Origin: Granulicella sp. S156 | GTDB lineage: Bacteria; Acidobacteriota; Terriglobia; Terriglobales; Acidobacteriaceae | Assembly (NCBI RefSeq): GCF_009766105.1 | Contig: NZ_LMUH01000026.1 | Span: 895,489-959,488, forward strand | Reading direction: 5' to 3' | DNA: 64,000 nucleotides | Part shown: positions 55,711 to 62,690 of the stretch, piece by piece | Layout: each line of letters opens with the position of its first letter | Numbering within the stretch: the first letter of the stretch is position 1 | The notes under the pieces: model-generated | What the model was told of the DNA's origin: nothing | The model's database searches: none | The model's input: only the letters and a program-made list of their open reading frames with translations | Program-made: the position numbers and the translations under genes

Positions 55711-56268
55711 ATGCGCCAAGTTCTTGTAGCGACCCTTGTTCTGCTCCCCGTTCTGGCTCACGCCCAGGCCAGCACCGCGACCGGATCACTGCAGTCCACG
55801 CCTTCGGCGAACCTTCAGGCAAAGGTCGTCGTACAGCCCGTCAACTTTGTTCGTTCTGCAGCAACGCCCGCAGCCGCACCAGCACCCCCTGCAAGCGCTC
55901 CTCGCGACATCGTTCAGGCAGAGGTAGACCCGAACTTCGTTGAGAATCAGACGCAGCCAAGCGGCTCGATCGCCTATACCTTCGTCGGCAGTATCTCGAG
56001 TGAGCCGGTTGCTCCCAAGCTGATCCATGTGGTTGGAAGACAGATTCCTGTGAACCGCCTCACCGCCGATAACGACGTTGCGGTACGCTTCGTCGTCAGC
56101 CCGGACGGCGTTCCCGAGAAGCTGACCATTGCCAAGTCGGCAGGCGCTGAGATGGATAAGAACACGCTGGAAGCCGTTAGCCAGTATCGCTTCAAGCCCG
56201 CCACCTTGAATAACCGCCCTGTCGAGGCGGAGGTTACTGTCGAAGTTAAAGTCCAGAACCAGAAGTAG
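55711..56268 (+). CDS. Secreted protein with TonB C-terminal-like domain (1)
   Basis: A 185-residue protein with a cleavable signal peptide (QVLVATLVLLPVLAHAQA) in place of the usual TonB membrane anchor, and a Pro/Ala-rich middle. The end, DVAVRFVVSPDGVPEKLTIA, then KSAGAEMDKNTLEAVSQYRF and KPATLNNRPVEAEVTVEVKV, is the TonB_C betaalphabeta pattern. Whether it energises transport is doubtful without a membrane anchor; a periplasmic partner role is possible. A terminator follows at 56286. Confidence 0.8.
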   Translation: MRQVLVATLVLLPVLAHAQASTATGSLQSTPSANLQAKVVVQPVNFVRSAATPAAAPAPPASAPRDIVQAEVDPNFVENQTQPSGSIAYTFVGSISSEPVAPKLIHVVGRQIPVNRLTADNDVAVRFVVSPDGVPEKLTIAKSAGAEMDKNTLEAVSQYRFKPATLNNRPVEAEVTVEVKVQNQK

Positions 56269-56285
56269 TAACCCTGTTCCCCCAG

Positions 56286-56330
56286 GCCCACGTGATGGTT
56301 TTATCGTCGCGTGGGCTTTTTGTTTTTTGG
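56286..56330 (+). terminator. Rho-independent terminator after the TonB_C gene
   Basis: GCCCACG (56286-56292) pairs with CGTGGGC (56310-56316), with loop TGATGGTTTTATCGTCG, followed by TTTTTGTTTTTTGG. Its 16-base loop core (56293-56308) is identical to bases 34726-34741 in repeat A copy 2. This is the best terminator in the window. Confidence 0.8.
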
Positions 56331-56371
56331 CGTCGGGGTTTAGACACTACTTGTCGTTGTTTGCTTTTCGT

Positions 56372-56478
56372 CGTCATGCTGAAGCGAAGCTGAAGGACCC
56401 CCGCATTTTGTGATGGCACCAATGCACTCGTGCCAGAACCAATGCGGGGGTCCTTCGCCTACGGCTCAGGATGACGAC
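56372..56478. repeat. Complete palindromic repeat C
   Basis: Arms GAAGGACCCCCGCATT (56392-56407) and AATGCGGGGGTCCTTC (56441-56456) are exact 16-bp complements, with outer TCGTCATGCTGAAGCGAAGC and GGCTCAGGATGACGACGA imperfectly paired. The 33-base loop has no coding potential. A half copy lies at 21936-21975. Confidence 0.8.
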
Positions 56479-56489
56479 GAAAAACAAAC

Positions 56490-56613
56490 AACAGCAAAGA
56501 CAAATACAGGGGTCTCTTGATGCAGAGCGCGCCGCAAACGTCTGCATCGCGCTTTGCGTCAAGGGGTCTCTCCGCTACGGCGGCAAAGAACGCCGCCTTC
56601 GGTCGAGATGACA
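56490..56613. repeat. Joined fragments of families B and A
   Basis: ACAACAGCAAAGACAAATAC then TTGATGCAGAGCGCGCCGCA with TTTGCGTCAAGG is a family B fragment. It continues directly into GGTCTCTCCGCTACGGCGGC and CGGTCGAGATGACA, the right half of family A (56565-56613). It shows how the two families recombine. The 56614-56690 stretch holds nothing else. Confidence 0.7.
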
Positions 56614-56690
56614 AGGTAGTGGTGGGTTGGGATGAAAGAGCAGAGGTCAGTCGAGAGAACGGCCTGCGATCAACACGCTATCAAGCCGCC

Positions 56691-57749
56691 CTACTCTTTA
56701 TCTCTTCGTTCCAGCGCCACGGGCCGCTTCGGTTCGGGGCGGATTGCCTCGGCATTGTCGTGTGCTGCGGGGTGTACACCGAAGTCCCATATCCCCAGAT
56801 TGACCTCATGGCCCGATAGAACTTCTACCAGGGCATATTCGCCAGGCTCCAGCGGATTGTCCGGCGTCAGTTTCAGCCAGTGCCCGCCCGGCAGCGGCTG
56901 CGTATGCACTTCGACAACATCCGGCTGCGGCTTCGATCCCAGCAGCTTGATACGGAAGCTGTTGAACACGCGTATGTCACCGCGAACTTCCAGGTGCTCC
57001 AGCACATAGCTGCTCGTCTCCGCGCCACCCGAGGGCGTTGCCCGGCCTGCGGCTCCGTGGGTGTCGACGGTGATAGCGCTCGAACCCGCGTCCTCCTCCG
57101 CATCGTCTGCTCCGACCCTGAGATAGATGACAGGCGTGGCCACATGTACTTGAATATCCGCGCGGTCGCCAGGGATGTCCAGGAGACGATGTGGGCTGGA
57201 GGATGGATTGACCTCCACCTTCAGAACGTTGTGCGCGGTCTCCTTGTTCAGGTCGCCGCCCTGCTGCTCCAATGGCACCAGCTCCGGGATGTTGTTGAAG
57301 GTGTCGAGCACCAGCACGCTGGTCTCTTCCGGCAAACGCAGGCTGGGAGCGACCTCCGGCGTGCGTGCGGCGCGATCGGCCTCTTCTTTCGCCAGCTCCG
57401 GACTCAACACTGGGCGCTGTGAATTGGAGGAATGCGCCGTATTGGGTCCATGCTCGCGCGCCCATTTTTCCGTCGCGGGAAGGTCTACCAGCGCAAGAGG
57501 AATGTCCTCCATCTCGCCATTGCGCTCCGCGCTGCGGTAGTGCACGACCTCTCCCGAGACCGTGTAGCTCAGGACAAGCTGATAGGTTCCATCTTTGAGG
57601 ATGAGCCGTTTTCGTTGCGGGCTTTGCGCGTGCGTTGACGTTGCAGCTCCAGCCAGCAGAAGAGCCAGCAGAAGGAATCGGATGCCCCGGATACGAATTC
57701 CAAACGGAGTGTCAGTGGCAGCGATATTTCTCCTCCATCGATGCATCAT
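56691..57749 (-). CDS. Secreted protein of unknown function (acidobacterial type)
   Basis: A 352-residue protein with a long basic leader and signal (IRFLLLALLLAGAATSTHAQ). The opening KRLILKDGTYQLVLSYTVSG (a repeated strand) and VVHYRSAERNGEMEDIPLAL resemble N-terminal regions seen in many Acidobacteriaceae secreted proteins. The second half has GDRADIQVHVATPVIYLRVG and GHWLKLTPDNPLEPGEYALV. No catalytic motif is known to me. ATG 57749 is chosen; an internal start is possible at the signal peptide. Confidence 0.6.
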   Translation of the reverse strand: MMHRWRRNIAATDTPFGIRIRGIRFLLLALLLAGAATSTHAQSPQRKRLILKDGTYQLVLSYTVSGEVVHYRSAERNGEMEDIPLALVDLPATEKWAREHGPNTAHSSNSQRPVLSPELAKEEADRAARTPEVAPSLRLPEETSVLVLDTFNNIPELVPLEQQGGDLNKETAHNVLKVEVNPSSSPHRLLDIPGDRADIQVHVATPVIYLRVGADDAEEDAGSSAITVDTHGAAGRATPSGGAETSSYVLEHLEVRGDIRVFNSFRIKLLGSKPQPDVVEVHTQPLPGGHWLKLTPDNPLEPGEYALVEVLSGHEVNLGIWDFGVHPAAHDNAEAIRPEPKRPVALERRDKE

Positions 57750-57839
57750 CGCTTTATTAGACGCATTTTGGGAGATTCGTGCGAGGGGTCCATGCGAGGC
57801 TACGTTGTCTTTTCATCATGAACGCGACTGCGGGCAAAC

Positions 57840-57939
57840 GGCCCGGGGCTAAAGCCCGATTCTTGAGTGGCTTTTATTCCGTAGCCTAAAGGCGATTGCC
57901 TCCCTTACCCTCCGTCTCCCTGACGCTGAAGCGTCAGGG
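57840..57939. repeat. Family E-type hairpins
   Basis: GGCCCGGGGCTAAAGCCCG, then GGCTTTTATTCCGTAGCCTA, then the exact stem CCCTGACGC / GCGTCAGGG at 57918-57939 around TGAA. The stem pair spans nine base pairs. The gap between the two minus-strand genes (57750-58006) holds no other element. Confidence 0.6.
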
Positions 57940-58006
57940 TTCGCGCTGTACCAAGCCAGTCCACACACAGCGATGAATGGCTCGACGCCATCGCTCGCCA
58001 GCGTTA

Positions 58007-59029
58007 TTACTTCCCTGCTGCAGGAGCTGTCGGCTTCTCTGCTACAGAAGCTGTAGTCGCCGGAGCCACATAGGGCGGTGGCGGTGTCTGGCCCTGAACG
58101 CGGATGGCCTCGTCGATGAGACCAAAGATGAACTCGATTGGGAGAGCGCCGTCGATCTTGTCTCCGTTGATGTAAAGGGTTGGAGTCGACTCCACGCCGA
58201 GCAACTGGCCCTGCTGCTGCGAGGCCTTAACCGCCGTGGTGTCCTGCTTGGCGATGCAGGCGTCCAGCTTTGCGGCATCGGCCTTCTGCAGCTTGCCCTG
58301 CTCACGAGTCAGCTTGTCGAGCTGCTCATTGGCGGCGGCCAGCGTCTTCTGGGAATCCTTGGCGTCAGAGGAGACGCCGATGTCGGAGGCGTGCGCGTGG
58401 ATGCCGTCCACGAGATTCCAGTAGCCGACAGGAGACTGCTCCGCGAGGCAATCCACATCCACCGCCGCGCGCATCGCCCAGGGGTGCTGGTCGAGCGGGA
58501 AGTCCTTGTAGACGATGTGAACCTGATTGCCGTAACGGTTCGTGATGGCGGGAAAGATGCTCGCATGCAGAACGGCGCAATAGGGGCATTCGAGATCGTC
58601 GAAGCCGACGATGAGAACGGGCGCCGTGGCTGGGCCTCCGCGGGCTGGACGGCCATCGGCGGAGATAAGGTTGCGCGGGTCGGCGGAGATGTCGAACTTG
58701 GAGAACTGCGCCAGGGTCTTGCCGTCGGCCGAGATCAGAAAGTTGATAGGGCGCGAGGTCTTGCCATCCTTGCTGAAGGTGACATTGATGGCGCTATAGC
58801 CCGGAAGATCGGAGGCCACGGGTACACCAACCTGGATGGTTGCGCCAGGGGGAAGCTGGGCCTTCTGCCGCAACAGCACTTCAACACGGCGAGCCATATC
58901 GGGAGCAAGCGGCTTGCCTACTACGGGAGCAGTGACGGCTGGCGAAGCAGCAGGTGTCTGCGCGTGGCACCCAAACGTGGTCAAGAGTGAGGCGAAGAGG
59001 AAAACGGGGAGGAGGGAGGGCTTCAACAC
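58007..59029 (-). CDS. DsbA/thioredoxin-fold periplasmic protein with long N-terminal domain
   Basis: A 340-residue protein with a signal peptide ending TTFGC, possibly lipidated at Cys21. Residues 40-130 form a separate beta/alpha domain (NVTFSKDGKTSRPINFLISA). The thioredoxin domain begins near 136 with active-site C-P-Y-C (Cys148-Cys151, FDDLECPYCAVLHAS). The cis-Pro region is GVESTPTLYINGDKIDGALP. Relatives in the DSBA/PF13462 group oxidise or isomerise disulfides. The C-terminus is Pro/Ala rich. Nothing adjacent shows its substrate. Confidence 0.87.
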   Translation of the reverse strand: MLKPSLLPVFLFASLLTTFGCHAQTPAASPAVTAPVVGKPLAPDMARRVEVLLRQKAQLPPGATIQVGVPVASDLPGYSAINVTFSKDGKTSRPINFLISADGKTLAQFSKFDISADPRNLISADGRPARGGPATAPVLIVGFDDLECPYCAVLHASIFPAITNRYGNQVHIVYKDFPLDQHPWAMRAAVDVDCLAEQSPVGYWNLVDGIHAHASDIGVSSDAKDSQKTLAAANEQLDKLTREQGKLQKADAAKLDACIAKQDTTAVKASQQQGQLLGVESTPTLYINGDKIDGALPIEFIFGLIDEAIRVQGQTPPPPYVAPATTASVAEKPTAPAAGK

Positions 59030-59087
59030 AATGGTTTGATTATCTCAGAGCCGCTCTATCCCACCCCGTTAGAGATCAGGCGACCGG

Positions 59088-59528
59088 TTAGTTGACCGTG
59101 AAGTGAAGCCGCAGCTCCAGGTTCTGCTCGTGGAACGATTTCGGCAGCGGCTGGAACTGGCCTTCGCTGGTGATCGAACCCCAGGCGGCTTTGTCGATCG
59201 CGACATCATGCGACGAGCCTTCAAGATGCATCGCGCTAATGCTTCCATCAGGGAGGATTGTCAAACGAATCGACACGTCACTCTGTTGGAAGGGTGGCAG
59301 ATTGGCCCCCTGATTGAACGATGGCAGCCAGTGTTGCTTGATGTCTGCAGACAGATGCTTCAGATACAGATCAAGATTGGCACCGCCTGTGTTGCTCAGC
59401 AGATCAACACCCAACTGCAGATCTGAAGATTGCGGTGAGCTTGCGGATGCCGATGTCTGAGCATGAGCTGCGGCTATCGAACAGACACCCAGGGCGACGA
59501 TGGAGAGCAGGTACGAGGGACTCTTCAT
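59088..59528 (-). CDS. Secreted protein with TonB C-terminal-like domain (2)
   Basis: A 146-residue protein with a signal peptide (LLSIVALGVCSIAAAHAQ) and a TonB_C-like domain: SIRLTILPDGSISAMHLEGS, DVAIDKAAWGSITSEGQFQP, then LPKSFHEQNLELRLHFTVN. The D-G-x-I and A-A-x-x-A/S-I pattern and the final h-x-h-x-F-x-V strand fit. As in the gene at 55711, a secreted rather than membrane-anchored form. ATG 59528 is chosen for the signal peptide. It lies 58 bp upstream of the DsbA-like gene on the same strand. Confidence 0.78.
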   Translation of the reverse strand: MKSPSYLLSIVALGVCSIAAAHAQTSASASSPQSSDLQLGVDLLSNTGGANLDLYLKHLSADIKQHWLPSFNQGANLPPFQQSDVSIRLTILPDGSISAMHLEGSSHDVAIDKAAWGSITSEGQFQPLPKSFHEQNLELRLHFTVN

Positions 59529-59599
59529 GCCCTGAATGGTACGCCCGCGCCCACGGGGCGACAACAGAAAAACGCATCGGCAAACGGCCCACGCAAGAC

Positions 59600-59713
59600 G
59601 CAATGCAACCTGCAGGTCTTGACGCAAAGCGCGACACAAACATTTGCATCGCGCTCTGCAACCTGCAGGTCTCTCCGCTACGGCGCAAAAGCGCGCCTCC
59701 GGTCGAGATGACA
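59600..59713. repeat. Joined fragments of families B and A, second site
   Basis: CTTGACGCAAAGCGCGACAC followed by TTTGCATCGCGCTCTGCAAC is a B fragment with partial palindrome, running into CTGCAGGTCTCTCCGCTACG and CCGGTCGAGATGACAG, the right end of family A. It lies between lptD's end and the TonB_C gene start. Same B-then-A order as at 56490-56613. Confidence 0.75.
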
Positions 59714-59739
59714 GATTTGAGGTAGATCCCTATAGGTCC

Positions 59740-62511
59740 CTAGAAGAGAGAAGTGGCGCGGCGCATATTGCCGGCACCGCCGATGTTGGCCAGGGTGAAG
59801 TTGAAGGTGTAGGCGCCTTCGTTGCGGACCGTGCCGAGATCGTACTTGCGGTATTCGATGGCGAAGCCGCAGCAGTTCCAGTTATAGCTGCTCTGCAGGG
59901 TCATGTACTGGGTGTCCCCAAGGTTGAGATCGATACCGACGCCCGCCGCGGCGGTGAAACCGGGTTTCGTGGGCGTTCCATAGCCGGCGAGAAAACGCAT
60001 CTGCGAGAAGTTCGCAACGGCTGAGGTCGTCAGGCCTGTGACTTCGTTCGTGGAGGTGTCGATGATCTCGGTGATGGTGCGGCCGGGCGCGTTCAGGCGC
60101 GCAAAGGAGAAGCCGCCGAAGAAGGCCCCTTCGTGCGCGTCGAGGAGGATGTTCTGGCTGGTGAACTTCTTGGCTCCGGTATCGAGATCGAAGTCCCACT
60201 CGATGTCGGTATGGCTGGAGGTGCGGAAGCGCATGCGCGAAATGAGTGGCGAGATGTCGCGCGGTTCGGTGAGAAAGGCGATGCCGGAGAAGTCGAGCGT
60301 GGTATCGAAGATATTGCGCCGGTGGTCGATGACCGCGCCGCCGAAGTTGGAGTCGAAGAAGTGCTTCTGCGCGAGTTTCCAACTGAACCACTCCTGCTGT
60401 GGCGGAGTGGTAGCGGCGGGGGCGCAGGGATCAGGGTGGTGCGCATGGGTGCGAATGGGTTGATCGGGCGCGGTCGCAGAGGCATTGGGGATGCCGTTGG
60501 CGTCGAGCGTGGGCTTCTGGTCGAAACCGAGGTCATCCGTTTCGCTGCCTGGAGCGGAGATCGTATCCTGCGTTTTGTCCTCTGTGACGGGCTTTGCCGG
60601 GCAGCCGGGCTTCGCCGCAACGACCTTGGGGCGCGCCCGGAAGTAGAGGTGCTGGGTCACTCCGTATTCGACCTCGTTGGTGTTGCTGACGAGATCTCTA
60701 TCGTCGAAGCGAAGGACGCCGAGAAAGTTATCGATGCCGCGAACATCGCGGTAGGTGAGGTCAGGCTCGATGGTATGGCGGACCTCTTTGCCGAGCAGCC
60801 ACTGCCATCTCTCGGGCACCTCAAAGGTGCGCTCGATGGCGGGCGGGCGGATGTCGACCTTGAAGTCGACGTCGGCACGATTGACGGGGTCATTGAGTTC
60901 GATAGGCGTATCGTTGGGCCCGTAGGGGGTCTGGCGCGAACGCGTATAGGCGGTCTCCTCCACAGCCACGCTGGAGAGCACATGCCAGCCGTTGAAGGCC
61001 AGCGGCAGCGCCAGCTCAGGGCGGAGGTCGAGACGCTCCGTGAGGCCGGCTGTCGCGAAGTCCGGTTCCACACGCTTGAGAGCGGCGAAGGAAGAGGTGA
61101 TGTTCCAGAGTAACGGCGTACCGGGAATACGACGGTCGAGACCGTCGAAGTCGATGGAGGGCGAATGGAAGATCTTGACCTCTTCGCCAGCTGTGGTGGC
61201 GGTGGGCTCGACCTTCAGACCTTCGTAGCGATCGAAGCGGCCGTCCAGCGAGAAGCCGTTGTGCTGGTCCGTGATGTAGACCGTGGACGTGATGTCGGTG
61301 CTGACTGCCTCGTTGAAGTTTGGCGTAAAGACTTCGCGATAGATGTAGGAACTGAGGTACTCGACATCTGCGACGACACGAACGTTCGTACTGAGCTGCC
61401 GGCGGTAGGCAACCGTGAAGTCCTCGCCACCCTGATTGTTATAGATGCCGTTATCGTCGACGAAGCCGCGGTCCTGCAGCGCGGAGAAGTGCGCGGTCAA
61501 GAAGTCGTCGCCAGGGCCGCGGTAACGGAAGGTGCCGTTCTCGGAGAAGCCGCGCAGGGAGTAGTAGAGCGTTCCGACGGTGAGATCCCGGGAACGGCCG
61601 AGCGTGAGGTAGGCCTGCTCGCCGATGGTGAGGCCTTTGGAACCGGTGTCCTTGCTGGCGCTGGAGTAGCCGAAGGCGGGAATCAGAAGACCGGACTGGC
61701 GTTCGTCTTCATCGGTAGGATGCGTGACATACGGCATGAAAAACAGGGGTATCCCAAGCAGCTTGAAGATCGAATTACTGGCGTGGGCCTTGCCACCTTT
61801 GACACTGAGCTTCCTGGCGGAGAGCAGCCAGTCGGGATTAGGCAGAAGGCACGAGGTCATCCAGCCGTCGTAGATCTCATAGTCCTGCGGTTCGATCTCG
61901 GCGACCATGCGGCCTCCGAAGAGAAACGGATTCGAGTTCTGGTAACCGGGCGCCCGGGCGCCGCCGCTCGAACCGAAGGCGGCGACGGACGCCGACGCCT
62001 TCGAAGAGGAGGGCTCGAAGGTTCTCTGCATCTCGACCGAGCCGGTGACGTCGTAGAAGCGGCCGGTGCCAGTACGCAGGTTGTAGGTTCCGTGCGAGGC
62101 CTCGATATGCTCGTTGTTGGCGCCGCCAATCAACTTCACATGTCCTGTGGCGTTGACCTCGCCGGTGGAACGGTCGTAGGTGACGGAATCCGCATACAGG
62201 GTGTGGTCGCGATAGGTGATGACGACGTTGCCGGAGGCCGCGTAGACATCGCCACTCTTGGTCTGTGGGTTGTCGGAATCCAGCGTGGCGCGGTCCGGCG
62301 GCTTGCCCGGAGAAAACGGCGTGGCGCGGGGAATCTGCGCCAGATCGAGCGGAGTTCCGCCCAGCACATTCTGCTGCGGTACCGGGGCTTCCGGCAGCGC
62401 CGCGGAGCTGGCGACAGATAGAGGTTCCTTATTCGCTACCTCCTGAGCCTGTAGATGTTGATGACCCAGGGGCGCGAGAATGGTAGTTATGAACAGAGGC
62501 ACCAGTCGCAT
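59740..62511 (-). CDS. lptD: LPS-assembly outer membrane protein LptD
   Basis: A 923-residue protein. The signal peptide (LVPLFITTILAPLGHQHLQA) is followed by an OstA/LptA-like domain: KSGDVYAASGNVVITYRDHT, LYADSVTYDRSTGEVNATGH, VKLIGGANNEHIEASHGTYN. The large C-terminal part is the beta-barrel (YFRARPKVVAA..., ending GAGNMRRATSLF). LptD inserts lipopolysaccharide into the outer leaflet with LptE. Its presence implies an LPS-like outer membrane. ATG at 62511 is chosen; a GTG at 62592 is possible. A Pro/Ser linker lies between barrel strands near residue 690-730. Confidence 0.88.
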   Translation of the reverse strand: MRLVPLFITTILAPLGHQHLQAQEVANKEPLSVASSAALPEAPVPQQNVLGGTPLDLAQIPRATPFSPGKPPDRATLDSDNPQTKSGDVYAASGNVVITYRDHTLYADSVTYDRSTGEVNATGHVKLIGGANNEHIEASHGTYNLRTGTGRFYDVTGSVEMQRTFEPSSSKASASVAAFGSSGGARAPGYQNSNPFLFGGRMVAEIEPQDYEIYDGWMTSCLLPNPDWLLSARKLSVKGGKAHASNSIFKLLGIPLFFMPYVTHPTDEDERQSGLLIPAFGYSSASKDTGSKGLTIGEQAYLTLGRSRDLTVGTLYYSLRGFSENGTFRYRGPGDDFLTAHFSALQDRGFVDDNGIYNNQGGEDFTVAYRRQLSTNVRVVADVEYLSSYIYREVFTPNFNEAVSTDITSTVYITDQHNGFSLDGRFDRYEGLKVEPTATTAGEEVKIFHSPSIDFDGLDRRIPGTPLLWNITSSFAALKRVEPDFATAGLTERLDLRPELALPLAFNGWHVLSSVAVEETAYTRSRQTPYGPNDTPIELNDPVNRADVDFKVDIRPPAIERTFEVPERWQWLLGKEVRHTIEPDLTYRDVRGIDNFLGVLRFDDRDLVSNTNEVEYGVTQHLYFRARPKVVAAKPGCPAKPVTEDKTQDTISAPGSETDDLGFDQKPTLDANGIPNASATAPDQPIRTHAHHPDPCAPAATTPPQQEWFSWKLAQKHFFDSNFGGAVIDHRRNIFDTTLDFSGIAFLTEPRDISPLISRMRFRTSSHTDIEWDFDLDTGAKKFTSQNILLDAHEGAFFGGFSFARLNAPGRTITEIIDTSTNEVTGLTTSAVANFSQMRFLAGYGTPTKPGFTAAAGVGIDLNLGDTQYMTLQSSYNWNCCGFAIEYRKYDLGTVRNEGAYTFNFTLANIGGAGNMRRATSLF

Positions 62512-62690
62512 CGCTAGCCCGCGTTGCCGAGTTCGTCTGCCACCGAGGGCTTGAGTGAGACAGTCCACAAGTTTGAGCTTAGACGATTTCACGGTTGCAG
62601 GTCGCTGCCGGCAGATTAGACGAGCTCGAGAGGTGCGAAGAATTGGATGTCTCGTCGTAGGGCTGGGACGTTGGGAGTTTGGAATTGAGT

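Noticed and set aside
61165-62421. A 418-codon plus-strand frame
   Set aside because: Antisense to lptD. Composition (Gly/Val/Arg/Asp-rich without motifs) indicates a shadow.
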